DNA of 64,000 bases from CAKZLS01 sp963786305 (GCA_963786305.1 CAWAYL010000014.1:310001-374000); one strand, 5' to 3'. Positions 46,213 to 56,810 are shown, counted from the first letter of the stretch. Program-made: numbers and translations. The notes: generated from the letters alone by a model not told the origin.

Positions 46213-46447
46213 TATCCTCCCGGCAAACTGAATTCTGCATCGTGGCCAGCGTTGTTTCGTTCCTCACGATGCACGTTACGACACCGCCGGGCAACGGGTC
46301 CACCGGAATTCGCGCCGTCATGAGGATGCATCGTCAACGCTTATGACGGCGTTGCCCCGAAATGCAAGGTGTTTGATTTCGAGATTACTTGCGAAGTTCA
46401 TCGCGGTTGCGGCGAAATCGCCCGAGGCGACGTCGCGAACGCAATTG

Positions 46448-46463
46448 ACGTTTACGTAAACGT
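46448..46463. promoter_or_regulatory. LiuR-like palindromic operator
   Basis: ACGTTTACGTAAACGT is a perfect 16-base palindrome, extended to 22 bases by TT...AA with one mismatch. It matches the TTACGT..ACGTAA type bound by the MerR-family regulator LiuR of branched-chain amino acid catabolism. It stands directly before the thioesterase remnant and ivd, the expected place. No LiuR gene is in the window. Confidence 0.6.
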
Positions 46464-46516
46464 AAACTACCGTACGATCCATGGGCAAAGCGAAAACGGT
46501 CGAAACATCCATCAGA

Positions 46517-46794
46517 ATGTCACGTTTCACACCCTCGGATCCGCACTTCCACCGGCGGGTTCATGACAGCTTCGCACGCCAGGGCGTGATGCGCCACATC
46601 GGCGCCAAGGTGAAGAAATCGAGGCGGGGCGGTGTGAAATCCACCTGCCCTACAGAGAGCACGTGTCGCGGCAGCATGGATTTTTCCATGGCGGGATCGT
46701 CGCCACGATCGCCGATTCGGCCGCCGGTTATGCCGGTTGTCCCCTCGATCCGATCGCCACGGGTCGATCTGGTGTCATCAGTCGAAGCTTGTGA
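46517..46794 (+). pseudogene. PaaI-family thioesterase remnant
   Basis: RFTPSDPHFHRRVHDSFARQGVMRHIGAKV, then after a one-base shift near 46617 IEAGRCEIHLPYREHVSRQHGFFHGGIVATIADSAAGYA, is the first half of a hot-dog thioesterase with the active-site HGG block. The second half is absent: a stop follows after about 20 unrelated residues. Such thioesterases are common partners of isovaleryl-CoA dehydrogenase. An in-frame ATG at 46481 is also possible. Confidence 0.65.
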
Positions 46795-46843
46795 GTGGCC
46801 GTGGCAGGCGTATAGTCAGAACAAAGGATTCCGGGGAGGGACG

Positions 46844-48016
46844 ATGAGCGCGACCGATTTTCCATCGCTGAGGTTCAATCTCGGCGAGACCGCCGACATG
46901 CTCCGTGAAACCGTGCGCGATTTCGCCGACGACGAAATCGCGCCTCGGGCGGCGGATATCGACGCCGCCAACGTGTTTCCCGCCGATCTGTGGACGAAAA
47001 TGGGCGAGCTTGGCTTGCTCGGCATCACCGTCGAGGAAGAATACGGCGGCGTCGGCATGGGATACGTGGAGCACACCGTGGCGATGGAGGAGATCAGCCG
47101 CGCCTCGGCGTCGGTGGGGTTGAGCTACGGCGCGCATTCCAACCTGTGCGTCAACCAGATCCGCAGGAACGGAACCGAGCAGCAGAAGCGCACGTACCTG
47201 CCGAAGCTGATCAGCGGCGAGCACGTCGGCGCCCTCGCCATGAGCGAAAGCGGCGCCGGGTCCGATGTGGTGGGCATGCGGCTCCGCGCCGTCAAGACCG
47301 GCGACCGCTACGTGTTGAACGGCACGAAGATGTGGATCACCAACGGCCCCGAGGCCAATGTGCTGGTGGTCTACGCCAAGACCGATCCGAACGCCGGACC
47401 GCGCGGCCTCACCGCCTTTCTCGTCGAAAAGGGATACACGGGCTTTTCCACCGCTCAGAAGCTGGACAAGCTCGGCATGCGGGGGTCAAACACGTGCGAG
47501 CTGGTGTTCGCGGACTGCGAGGTGCCCGAGGAAAATGTCCTCGGCGCCGTTGGCCGCGGCGCCAATGTGCTGATGAGCGGCCTCGACTACGAGCGGCTGG
47601 TGCTTTCGGCCGGCCCCCTCGGCATCATGCAGGCGTGCATGGACATCGTCGTGCCGTACATTCACGAACGCAGCCAGTTCGGCGAGCCCATCGGCGCCTT
47701 TCAGTTGATGCAGGCCAAGCTCGCCGACATGTACACCACGATGAACGCCAGCCGGGCCTACGTGTATGCGGTGGCTCAGGCGTGCGATCGCGGCGAGACC
47801 ACGCGCAAGGACGCCGCCGGTGCGATCCTCTACGCTTCCGAACGCGCCACCTGGATGGCGCTGGAGGCCATTCAGTGCCTTGGCGGCAATGGCTATATCA
47901 ATGAATATGCCACCGGACGGCTGTTGCGCGACGCCAAGCTGTACGAGATCGGGGCCGGGACCAGCGAAATCCGCCGCTGGCTCATCGGTCGCGAGCTGTT
48001 CGAAGAGACGTCTTGA
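46844..48016 (+). CDS. ivd: Isovaleryl-CoA dehydrogenase
   Basis: A 390-residue acyl-CoA dehydrogenase oxidising isovaleryl-CoA in leucine breakdown, with electrons going to ETF. Family blocks are RASASVGLSYGAHSNLCVNQI, LAMSESGAGSDVVGM, TKMWITNGPEANVLVVYAKT, the region around DYERLVLSAGPLGIMQACMD that contains the catalytic glutamate in this family, and GAGTSEIRRWLIGRELF. The inner ATG is preceded by GGGGAGGG; the open frame upstream belongs to the thioesterase remnant. Confidence 0.93.
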   Translation: MSATDFPSLRFNLGETADMLRETVRDFADDEIAPRAADIDAANVFPADLWTKMGELGLLGITVEEEYGGVGMGYVEHTVAMEEISRASASVGLSYGAHSNLCVNQIRRNGTEQQKRTYLPKLISGEHVGALAMSESGAGSDVVGMRLRAVKTGDRYVLNGTKMWITNGPEANVLVVYAKTDPNAGPRGLTAFLVEKGYTGFSTAQKLDKLGMRGSNTCELVFADCEVPEENVLGAVGRGANVLMSGLDYERLVLSAGPLGIMQACMDIVVPYIHERSQFGEPIGAFQLMQAKLADMYTTMNASRAYVYAVAQACDRGETTRKDAAGAILYASERATWMALEAIQCLGGNGYINEYATGRLLRDAKLYEIGAGTSEIRRWLIGRELFEETS

Positions 48017-48040
48017 GAGAAAGAGGAAAGGGGAACGACG

Positions 48041-48724
48041 ATGCCGACCTGTTTGATTACCGGGGCCAATCGCGGTCTGGGCCTGGAATTCGCCAGACAA
48101 TACGCCGCCGACGGCTGGAAGGTGATCGCCGCCTGCCGCCAGCCGGAGGCCGCCGCCGACCTGAAGGCGCTCGAGGGCGACATCCATGTCCATGCCCTGG
48201 ACGTGACCGATTTCGCCCGGGTGGAAGCGCTCGCGAAAGAACTGAACGGTGAAGCCATCGACCTGCTGATCAACAACGCGGGCAAGTACGGTCCGAGGGT
48301 CGTCCCCCATGATTCCGTCGACTATGCCGCCTGGGCGGATGTGCTTCGGGCCAATGCCATGGCGCCGCTGAAGGTGTGCGCCGTGTTCGAAGCGCATGTC
48401 GCCAAAAGCAAACTGCGCCGCATGGTGGTCATCTCCAGCAACATGGGCAGCATCGCCGACAACACGTCCGGCGGCTCCTATATTTACCGCTCGTCGAAAG
48501 CGGCGCTGAACGCGGTGATGAAAAGCCTGTCGCTGGACCTGAAGGACAAGGGGATTTCCGTGTTGATGCTCCATCCCGGATGGGTCAAGACCGACATGGG
48601 CGGCCCCGGCGGCAAGATCGACGCCGCCGAGAGCATTACCGGAATGCGCCGGGTCATCGACGAAATGTCGATGGAGAACACGGGCCGTTTCATGAGTTAT
48701 GATGGGACGGAATTGACTTGGTAG
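48041..48724 (+). CDS. Short-chain dehydrogenase/reductase
   Basis: A 227-residue classical SDR: TGANRGLGLEFARQYA cofactor loop, LLINNAGKYG, VVISSNMGSIADN with the catalytic serine, and YIYRSSKAALNAVMKSL. It resembles the C-factor-like SDRs. It lies 24 bases after ivd within the leucine operon, but its substrate is unknown and it is not a standard step of the pathway. Confidence 0.85.
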   Translation: MPTCLITGANRGLGLEFARQYAADGWKVIAACRQPEAAADLKALEGDIHVHALDVTDFARVEALAKELNGEAIDLLINNAGKYGPRVVPHDSVDYAAWADVLRANAMAPLKVCAVFEAHVAKSKLRRMVVISSNMGSIADNTSGGSYIYRSSKAALNAVMKSLSLDLKDKGISVLMLHPGWVKTDMGGPGGKIDAAESITGMRRVIDEMSMENTGRFMSYDGTELTW

Positions 48725-48800
48725 CGGACGGGCTCACGAGCGGTAGCGTGCGGCCATGGGCGCGGCCGAGGGCTGACCGCAGAACGGTTGCGAGACCGCG

Positions 48801-50409
48801 ATGACCGTATTCCGGAGCACCGTCGACGTCCGGTCGGACGCCTTCAAGGAGGGCGCCGCGGCGATGGAAACGCTGGTCGAGGACCTGCGGACCGAGGTAT
48901 CGACGATCAAGCTGGGTGGCGGCGCGCGGGCCCGGGCGAAACACGCGGAGCGGGGACGGTTGCTGCCGCGCGAGCGGATCCGCCGCCTGCTCGACGTCGG
49001 CTCGCCTTTTCTGGAGCTGTCCCAGTTGGCGGCGCACGGAATGTACGGCGGCGAGGTTCCGGCGGCCGGTATCATCACCGGCATCGGCCGCATTGCCGGC
49101 ATCGAGTGCATGGTCATCGCCAACGATCCGACGGTGAAGGGCGGAACCTATTACGGCATGACCGTAAAGAAGCACCTGCGCGCCCAGGAAATCGCTCTCG
49201 AGAATAATCTGCCCTGCGTCTACCTGGTGGAATCCGGCGGCGCCAACCTGCCGGAGCAGGACGCGGTGTTTCCCGACCGCGATCACTTCGGCCGCATTTT
49301 CTACAACCAGGCCAACATGTCGGCCGCCGGCGTGCCGCAGATCGCCGTCGTTCACGGGTCGTGCACGGCCGGCGGCGCGTACGTTCCCGCCATGTCGGAC
49401 GAAAGCATCATCGTGCGGCGCCAGGGAACCATCTTTCTCGGCGGGCCGCCGCTGGTCAAGGCCGCCACCGGCGAGGTGGTCAGCGCCGAGGATCTCGGCG
49501 GCGCCGACGTGCATACGCGGGTTTCCGGCGTCACCGACCACTATGCCATGGACGACGGCCACGCCCTGGCCATCGCGCGGCGCATCGTCACCAACCTCAA
49601 CCGCATGAAGACCCCCCGGCTGGCCATGCGCCGGCCGCGCGATCCGAAATACGATCCCAAGGAAATCTACGGCCTCGTTCCGGTCGACCTCAGAAAGCCC
49701 TACGACGCGCGCGAGATCATCGCCCGCGTCGTCGATGGGTCGGACTTCGAGGAGTTCAAGCAGCTCTACGGCACCACCCTGGTCTGCGCCTTCGCCCATA
49801 TTTTCGGCTATCCGGTGGGCATCGTCGCCAACAACGGCATCCTGTTCTCGGAGTTGGCGTTGAAGGGCGCGCACTTCGTCGAACTGTGCAGCCAGCGCGG
49901 CATCCCGCTTGGTGTTCCTGCAGAACATCACCGGCTTCATGGTGGGCAGCAAGGCGGAGGCGGGCGGCATCGCCAAGGATGGCGCCAAGATGGTGACGGC
50001 GGTGGCCTGCGCTCGCGTGCCAAAGCTGACGGTGCTGGTGGGCGGATCGTTCGGCGCCGGCAACTACTCCATGTGCGGCCGGGCCTATGGTCCGCGGTTC
50101 CTGTGGATGTGGCCGAACGCCCGGATCTCGGTGATGGGCGGCGCGCAGGCGGCGGGCGTGCTCGCCACCGTCCGGCGCGACGGCATGGAGGCGCGGGGCG
50201 AGACGTGGTCGGCGGAGGACGAAGCCGCCTTTCGCAAACCCATTCTCGATCAATACGAGTCCCAGGGCCATCCGTACTATGCCAGCGCGCGGCTTTGGGA
50301 CGACGGGATCATCGATCCGGCCGCGACGCGCATGGTGCTCGGTCTGGGTCTGTCGGCGGCGCTCAACGCACCGATCGAGGAGACGAAATTCGGCGTGTTC
50401 CGGATGTAG
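48801..50409 (+). CDS. mccB: Methylcrotonoyl-CoA carboxylase carboxyltransferase subunit, frameshifted
   Basis: About 536 codons of the beta subunit that carboxylates 3-methylcrotonyl-CoA. Family blocks are GGGARARAKHAERGRLLPRERI, VYLVESGGANLPEQDAVFPDRDHFGRIFYNQANMS, GSCTAGGAYVPAMSDE and FGAGNYSMCGRAY. An extra base in a GG pair near 49906 moves the frame between CSQRGIPL and VFLQNITGFMVG. It works with the biotin subunit encoded two genes downstream. Confidence 0.92.
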
Positions 50410-50425
50410 CGGAGAGGTGAGAGAC

Positions 50426-51046
50426 ATGGACGAAGCCAATCGACGCGGCAATTGGTTGTGGATTGCGGGCCTGTGCCTGGCCATCGCCGGGACGCCCGCG
50501 CCGTCGATGAGCGATGAACCGGAAGCGCCGATCAAGGTGCCGCCGGTGGCGCCGGCCGATCCGCAACCCGACGCCGCCGCCCTCGAGGACGGACTGGCGG
50601 TCCGATATTATTTCTCCAAGTTCACGCACATCGACAACCTGGCGGCGTGGATGAACGCCGATGAGGGCATCGAGGGCGAACCGCTGCCGAACCTGGACTA
50701 CCAGATGGGAGAAGGGAACGTGTTGACGACCACGTCCGCCGATCTGGTGGGCGCCCATATCACCGGCTTCATCCAATTCGCCGAAGCGGGGACGTTCGAG
50801 TTGAAAGTCACGTCCAACGACGGCGTCCGGTTGACGCTCGGCGGCGAGACGATCTTCGAGGATCCGGAAATCCACGCCGATACCGCGTCGCCGCCGCTGG
50901 TGGTGACCATCGACGAGCCAGGCTGGTACCCGCTCGATATCCTCTATTACGAGAAGAAGGGCTCGGCCGCCCTCAAGCTGCACTGGAAGCAGCCGGGCGC
51001 GAGCGGTTTCACCGTGGTTCCGGCCGCCGCGCTAAAACATCCATGA
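50426..51046 (+). CDS. Periplasmic PA14-domain protein
   Basis: A 206-residue protein: an N-terminal hydrophobic signal (WIAGLCLAIAGTPAP), a Pro-rich linker, then a PA14 fold (VRYYFSKFTHIDNL, HITGFIQFAEAGTFELKVTSNDGVRLTLGG, WYPLDILYYEKKGSAALKLHWKQPG). PA14 domains bind carbohydrates or act in adhesion. It lies 16 bases after mccB and 4 bases overlap the next start, so it is in the operon, although it does not fit the pathway. Confidence 0.75.
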   Translation: MDEANRRGNWLWIAGLCLAIAGTPAPSMSDEPEAPIKVPPVAPADPQPDAAALEDGLAVRYYFSKFTHIDNLAAWMNADEGIEGEPLPNLDYQMGEGNVLTTTSADLVGAHITGFIQFAEAGTFELKVTSNDGVRLTLGGETIFEDPEIHADTASPPLVVTIDEPGWYPLDILYYEKKGSAALKLHWKQPGASGFTVVPAAALKHP

Positions 51047-51853
51047 CTGAAATGAGCGTCATCAAGAGAGATCGACGAGCGGGGCACCGGTTGGCTGACC
51101 CTCAACCGGCCGGACGTCCACAACGCCTTCGATGACGCCCTAATCGCGAGCATGGCCGAGGGCCTGGCCGCCTTTCGCGACGATCCGGCCGTCCGCGCCG
51201 TCGTGGTGCGGGGCGCCGGCCGGAGCTTCTCCGCCGGCGCCGACCTCAACTGGATGCAGCGAATGGGCGGCTACGGCTTCGCGGAGAATGTCGACGACGC
51301 CATGGGACTGGCGGAGATGATCCGGGCGCTGGATACCCTGCCCAAGCCGACCATCGCGCTTGTCCAGGGGCCGGCCTTCGGCGGCGGCGTCGGTCTGGTG
51401 GCGGCGTGCGACATGGCCATCGCCGCGGCGGAAACCGCGAAGTTCGCCTTGACCGAAGTGAAACTGGGCCTCATCCCGGCGGTGATCTCGCCGCACGTCC
51501 TGGCGGCCATCGGTCCGAGACAGGCGCGGCGCTATTTCGTGACCGGCGAGACCTTCGGCGCGGCTGAAGCCCATCGCATCGGCCTCGTCCACCAGGTGGT
51601 GCCGGCGGCGGAACTGGAGACGACGGTGCATGGCGTCCTCGAGACGCTTGCCGGCAACGGCCGCCGGGCCATGGCCGAGGTCAAGGACCTGATCCGCGCC
51701 GTCACCGGGCGCCCCATCGACGACGCGTTGCTGCGCGATACCGCCGAGCGCATCGCCCATGCCCGCGCCTCCGACGAAGGTCGCGCGCGCATCACCGCGT
51801 TCCTGGAGACGCGAAAGGCCCCCCGGGCCAAGCCGGCTGAAAGCAAAACCTGA
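51043..51853 (+). CDS. Methylglutaconyl-CoA hydratase (enoyl-CoA hydratase family), frameshifted at its start
   Basis: About 270 codons of a crotonase-fold protein: GTGWLTLNRPDVHNAFDDALI, VVRGAGRSFSAGADLNWMQRM, GPAFGGGVGLVAACDMAIAA with the oxyanion glycine, KLGLIPAVISPHV. The first ten codons (MTEMSVIKR) are one base out of frame with the rest, near 51070. Between mccB and mccA it should hydrate 3-methylglutaconyl-CoA to HMG-CoA (LiuC role). Its stop overlaps the mccA start (TGATG). Confidence 0.88.
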
Positions 51854-53886
51854 TGTTCGACAAGATCCTCATCGCCAACCGGGGAGAGATCGCGTGCCGG
51901 GTGATGCGCACCGCCAGGCGGCTCGGCGTGCGCACCGTCGCCGTCTACTCCGACGCCGACGCCGCCGCCGAGCACGTGGCCATGGCCGACGAGGCCTACG
52001 GCATCGGCCCCGCCGAAGCGCGCTTGAGTTACCTGAACGCCGAGCGTGTTCTGGAGGTGGCGGCGCGGAGCGGGGCGCTCGGCATTCATCCCGGTTATGG
52101 ATTTCTCTCGGAGAACGCCGGGTTCGCCGAGGCGTGCCAGCGCGGCGGCTTCATCTTCATCGGCCCGCCGCCCGACGCCATCCGCGCCATGGGGTCCAAA
52201 AGCGAGGCCAAGGCGATCATGGAGGCGGCCGGGGTGCCGGTGGTGCCGGGCTACCATGGCGACGACCAGGATCCGGAGATCCTCGCCGAAGCGGCCGCCG
52301 GCATCGGCTATCCGGTCCTGCTCAAGGCGGTGGCCGGCGGCGGCGGCAAGGGCATGCGGATCGTCGACCAACCGGGCGCCCTGGCGGCGTCCCTCGAATC
52401 GGCGCGGCGCGAGGCCCAGGCGGCGTTCGGGGACAGCGCCATGCTGGTGGAAAAATACCTGGTCCGGCCGCGCCACGTGGAGGTCCAGGTGTTCGCCGAC
52501 CGGCACGGCAACGCCGTCCATCTGTTCGAGCGCGACTGCTCGGTCCAGCGCCGCCACCAGAAGATCATCGAGGAAGCGCCGGCGCCGGACGTCGACAATG
52601 CGCTGCGGCGGCGCCTCGGCGAGGCCGCGGTCGACGCGGCCCGCGCCATCGGCTACGAGGGCGCGGGGACGGTGGAGTTCCTGCTCGACGGCGGCGCCTT
52701 CTTCTTCATGGAGATGAACACGCGGCTCCAGGTGGAGCACCCGGTGACCGAGATGATCACCGGCGTCGACCTGGTGGAGTGGCAGTTCCGCGTCGCCCTC
52801 GGCCAGGCGCTGCCGTTGCGTCAGGACGATCTGGCGATCAACGGCCATGCCTTCGAGGCGCGCATCTACGCCGAGGACCCGGCGCGCGATTTTCTGCCCG
52901 CCGCCGGGACGCTCCGCCATCTGCGGTTTCCCGCCGAGGGTCCGCACGTGCGCATCGACGGCGGGGTGCGCGAGGGCGACGACGTGGGCATCCATTACGA
53001 TCCGCTGATCGCCAAGCTGATCGTCTGGGACGCCGACCGCCCGGCCGCGCTCACCCGATTGCGCCGGGCCTTGGACGGGGTGCAGGTGGTGGGCCTGACC
53101 ACCAATACCCCGTTCCTCGCCGCCGTCGCCGGCCATCCGGCGTTCGCCGCCGCCGATATCGATACCAACTTCATCGCTCGGCATCACGCCGACCTGTTCC
53201 CGGAGAGCCGGCCGGCGTCGCGCCGCATCCTGTCGCTCGCCTGTCTCGACGTGCTGCTTCGCCGCGACGCCGAAGCGGGGTCGGCGGCGCGGCATTCGGC
53301 GGACCCGCATTCGCCCTGGCACTTCACCAACGGCTGGCGGCTCAACGACGACAACTATCATGTGCTGAGCTTCCGCGACGGCGACGCGATGGTCGACGTG
53401 ACGGTGCATTACCGCCCGGACGGCATCCTGCTCCAGCTTCCCGGCGAGGCGGAGCCGATGAAGGCGGCCGGAGAGATCGACGCGGCCGGCGACCTGATCG
53501 CCGATCTGGGCGGCGTCCGGCTCAAGGCCACGGTGGTCCGCCATGCCATGGAGCTCACCATCATCTGCGGCGGGACCAGCCACCGGCTGGAACTCGACGA
53601 CCCGGCGGCCCGCGCCGAACTGCGCGAACCGAGCGGCGGCTCCCTGAAGGCTCCCATGCCGGGCCGCGTCGCCGTGGTGAAGGCCAAGGTAGGCGACAAG
53701 GTCAGTCGGGGCGCCACGCTGCTGGTGCTGGAGGCGATGAAAATGGAACACGCGGTCACCGCGCCCACCGACGGAACGATCGCCCGGATCCACTACGACG
53801 TGGGCGAACAGGTGGAAGACGGGGCGGTGCTGGTATCCTTCGAGGACGACGGCAACGCCGCCCCCGACGAGGAAGACTTCGGCTGA
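51853..53886 (+). CDS. mccA: Methylcrotonoyl-CoA carboxylase biotin-containing subunit
   Basis: A 677-residue alpha subunit: biotin carboxylase domain (ILIANRGEIACRVMRTA, AVAGGGGKGMRIVDQ, FLLDGGAFFFMEMNTRLQVEHPVTEMITGVDLV), a linking region, and a C-terminal biotinyl domain with LVLEAMKMEHAV, the biotin lysine near residue 630. It carboxylates biotin with ATP and bicarbonate for mccB. Intact in a single frame. Confidence 0.95.
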   Translation: MFDKILIANRGEIACRVMRTARRLGVRTVAVYSDADAAAEHVAMADEAYGIGPAEARLSYLNAERVLEVAARSGALGIHPGYGFLSENAGFAEACQRGGFIFIGPPPDAIRAMGSKSEAKAIMEAAGVPVVPGYHGDDQDPEILAEAAAGIGYPVLLKAVAGGGGKGMRIVDQPGALAASLESARREAQAAFGDSAMLVEKYLVRPRHVEVQVFADRHGNAVHLFERDCSVQRRHQKIIEEAPAPDVDNALRRRLGEAAVDAARAIGYEGAGTVEFLLDGGAFFFMEMNTRLQVEHPVTEMITGVDLVEWQFRVALGQALPLRQDDLAINGHAFEARIYAEDPARDFLPAAGTLRHLRFPAEGPHVRIDGGVREGDDVGIHYDPLIAKLIVWDADRPAALTRLRRALDGVQVVGLTTNTPFLAAVAGHPAFAAADIDTNFIARHHADLFPESRPASRRILSLACLDVLLRRDAEAGSAARHSADPHSPWHFTNGWRLNDDNYHVLSFRDGDAMVDVTVHYRPDGILLQLPGEAEPMKAAGEIDAAGDLIADLGGVRLKATVVRHAMELTIICGGTSHRLELDDPAARAELREPSGGSLKAPMPGRVAVVKAKVGDKVSRGATLLVLEAMKMEHAVTAPTDGTIARIHYDVGEQVEDGAVLVSFEDDGNAAPDEEDFG

Positions 53887-53959
53887 CAACGGTCACATGC
53901 CGTTTCTCGCCCGCTTGCCAAAATTTACCGCATTTTCAAATCGAAGCCGGATCTCAACT

Positions 53960-55197
53960 CAGGGCAATCGGGCGAAAGAGTTGATGACAGAGGGTTAAAG
54001 TTCTGAAATCGATGGATGGCCTCGGATTGGATATGGGAGGTCATGATGGAGATGGATGGAGCGATTGGGGATGGAGTTGTTTTTCTTGAGCATTTCCGGG
54101 ATTTTCCGGACCCTCGGCAAGCCGGCAAGGTGGTGTATCCGCTAGACGAAATTCTGTTGCTTTGTTTGCTGTCGGTCCTGGCCGGGGCGGAAACCTTCAC
54201 CGATATCGCCCGTTTCGGGGCGAAGAAGCTGGACCTTCTGCGGCGCTTCCGGCCTTTTCGCGACGGGACACCCGCGCACGACCATCTGAGCGACATCTTC
54301 GCGACACTGGACGCGGAGCAATTTCAGAAATGCTTCGTCGCCTGGGTTTCGGCCGAGACCGGGGCGGCGAGCGACGTGATCGCCATTGATGCAAGACGGC
54401 GCGGCGTTCCGGCGACAAGAAGGGAGCGAAGGCCGCTGTTCATATGGTCTCGGCCTTCGCGGCGCGCCAGCGGCTGGTACTCGGGCAAGTGAAGGTGGCG
54501 GAGAAATCGAACGAAATCGTCGCGATCCCCAAGCTTTTGGAGATGATGGCCATCGCGGGCGCCATCGTGACCATCGACGCGATCGGATGCCAGCGCCATA
54601 TTGCCAGGACCATCATCGACAAGAAGGCGGCCTATGTTCTCGCCCTCAAAGGCAACCAAGGGAGCTTGCGCAACGACGTCGACGTCTTCGTCGCCGAGCA
54701 GAACGCCAGGGACTTCCAGGACACGACCATCAGCCGACACCAGACGGTCGACGGCGACCACGGACGCATCGAGACCCGAACGACAACCGTGATCCACGAT
54801 GTCGCCTGGCTCCAGGAGCGCCACGACTGGCCGGGACTAAACGGCATCGTCATGGTCGAGAGCCGCCGCGACATCGATGGCGCAATCAAGCAGGAAACCC
54901 GTTTCTACATCACATCCCTGGGCCTTCAGGCCGTGCAACTCGGCGCCGTCGTGCGGGACCATTGGGCCATCGAGAACAGCCTGCACTGGGTCATGGACAT
55001 GATCTTTCGCGACGACGAATGCCGCGTGCGAACCGATCACGCCCCCGCCAACTTCACCACCATCAAGCACATGGCCATCAACCTCCTGCGAAACGCCCCG
55101 AGGCAGACTCCCTGCGCCTCCGGCGCAAAGTCGCCGCCTGGGACGACGACTTCCTAGCAAGCCTCATCGCTACGTGATCTTTCACCCGATTTCCCTG
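53960..55197 (+). mobile_element. ISAs1-family insertion sequence
   Basis: About 1.24 kb bounded by 20-base terminal repeats: CAGGGCAATCGGGCGAAAGA on the left and the reverse complement CAGGGAAATCGGGTGAAAGA on the right, two mismatches. No clear target duplication is visible. The left end lies 74 bases after mccA; the right end lies 42 bases from the stop codon of the neighbouring cyclase. Confidence 0.82.
54016..55177 (+). CDS. ISAs1-family transposase, frameshifted
   Basis: The N-terminal DDE_Tnp_1-associated domain (FLEHFRDFPDPRQAGKVVYPLDEILLLCLL, LDLLRRFRPFRDGTPAHDHLS), the first aspartate in VIAIDARR, VTIDAIGCQRHIARTIIDKKAAYVLALKGNQ and the glutamate region HWAIENSLHWVMDM are present. 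A missing G near 54390 and a second one-base shift near 55100 break the frame; the true end is WDDDFLASLIAT. Probably inactive unless these are sequence errors. Confidence 0.82.
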
Positions 55198-55238
55198 TCC
55201 TTACTCGGTTATAATGGATCCTAAGCGCGCGTCGAGGA

Positions 55239-56676
55239 TCAGTCGGGAGCGGCGTCCGATCGCTCGCGATTCCGTGCGATCGCCGCTTCAAGCACGCGCG
55301 CTTCGGTGTGGGTGCCGTCTATCTCCAGAACCCTCGCCGCCAGGGCCGATGCGCGCGAGAGCGAGCTGTCCGGATCGTCCCCCCAGCCGTAGTGCGCCTC
55401 GTTGAAATAGGACCATCCGAGCGCCGCCCAGGCGCTAGGAACTCCGGATCGAGGGAGACCGCCGTCGTGAAGAAATACTTGGCTTCGGCATTGTCGCCCG
55501 GGGTGAACCGCCGGTAGTGCTCAAGGCCGATGACCGCCAGCCGGTAGGCCTCGGGGCTTTCGGCTTCGTTCCGCCAGGCGGCGGTTTTCGCAGTTTGGGT
55601 GAGTTCGGCCCACAATCCGGTGGCGATGCTGTCGATGACGCCGTTGTCCGATGAGAACACATCCTTCAGAGAGGTGTCGTACCGGCCGCCCCAGACATAG
55701 CGCCGGGCCTTGGTGTCGAACAGCCTGGTCGTGATGCGGACGCGGTCGGCGGTCCGGCGCAGTGCTCCCCGCAGAAATATCGGGGCCCCCGTTCGCTGGC
55801 TGATCGTTCGGCCATTGCGGCGGTTTCGATGCTCTTGCCGCCGCCCGCCCGGGGGGCCGAGACGTCCAGATTGGGAAACCGGGAAAGGGCCGCGGAAATT
55901 CCCTCGGCAAGGCTCGCCGCCAGGAGGTCCTGCTCCGGATCACCGGTAAGATTTTCAAAACCCACAACGGCGATGGCCGGCTTTTCCAGCAGTGAGACGG
56001 CGCTTCGTCCCGCGGCGGGCGCGAGGTCGTGCACCGGGGGCCGCCGCCACAGCATCAGACCGGCGAGGACGGTAAACACCGCAATCGACGCGACAGCCAC
56101 CAGCGTCCATGGCGAAGGCTTCGCCGAACGCCGCTTGCGGCCGACGACCTTGCCCGCGTCTTCCGGCCGCAGCAGGACCTTGAAAGCACCGATGGGTTTG
56201 GCGATGTTCCGGACCTGCAGTTCGCCAAGGTATTCGAACCCCAGGTCCGACGGCGATTGCAGCTCGGTAAACTCGGTTTCGGAAATGCAGATCCCGCCGG
56301 CCTCGGCGCGGCCGGCCAGGCGGGCGGCGATGTTGACGCCGTCGCCGTAGATATCGTCATGATCAACAATGACGTTGCCGGTGTTGATGCCCGCCCGGAA
56401 CCGGAGCCGGCGATCCACCGGAACGTCGCAGTTGCGCTCTTTAATGGTGTTGCGGGCGTCCACGGCGGAGCGGAGCGCCTGCGCCGCGTTCGGCAACTCG
56501 GCCAGAAGCGCGTCGCCGGCGCAGTTGACGATACGCCCGCCCCGTGCACCAACAATGTTCGACCAGATATCGAGGTAGGCTCTCAGCGTCTCGTGGGTGC
56601 CTTCCTCGTCGCGCTCTGTCAGGCGGCTATAGCCGACTACGTCGGCAAACAGGATCGCGGCTTGCCTGCGCTGCAT
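55239..56676 (-). CDS. Adenylate cyclase with membrane segment and TPR-like tail, frameshifted
   Basis: The class III cyclase domain lies at the N-terminus (AAILFADVVGYSRLTERDEEGTHETL, RIVNCAGDALLAEL, FRAGINTGNVIVDHDDIYGDGVNIAARL), then one membrane helix (LVAVASIAVFTVLAGLMLW), then FENLTGDPEQDLLAASLAEGISAALSRF, typical of cyclase-TolB/TPR proteins. One-base shifts near 55775 and 55425 break the frame; the final part reads AWAALGWSYFNEAHYG. The protein ends early beside the ISAs1 element, so the TPR tail may be truncated. Confidence 0.75.
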
Positions 56677-56810
56677 GGTTTCCCCCGCGAAAGGTCGAGT
56701 TCAATGATACCACTTTTCGTGTCCCGGCTGAAATGTTGCGAAAATATGAAAGATGTGGGGGGGAGGTCTATTCGCCGTGGGTTTTCTGTTTTTCCCCTTT
56801 TTTCAATGGG

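Noticed and set aside
46318..46530. Small minus-strand ORF over the LiuR-like palindrome
   Set aside because: Its sequence simply translates the palindrome (VYVYVNVN) and has no ribosome site.
51532..53889. 785-codon minus-strand reading frame antisense to mccA
   Set aside because: High GC produces long antisense frames. It lacks any family motif, while mccA on the plus strand is complete and clear.
54016..55177. Programmed frameshift in the ISAs1 transposase
   Set aside because: ISAs1 transposases are normally one frame, no slippery heptamer was seen at 54390, and similar shifts affect ordinary genes nearby.
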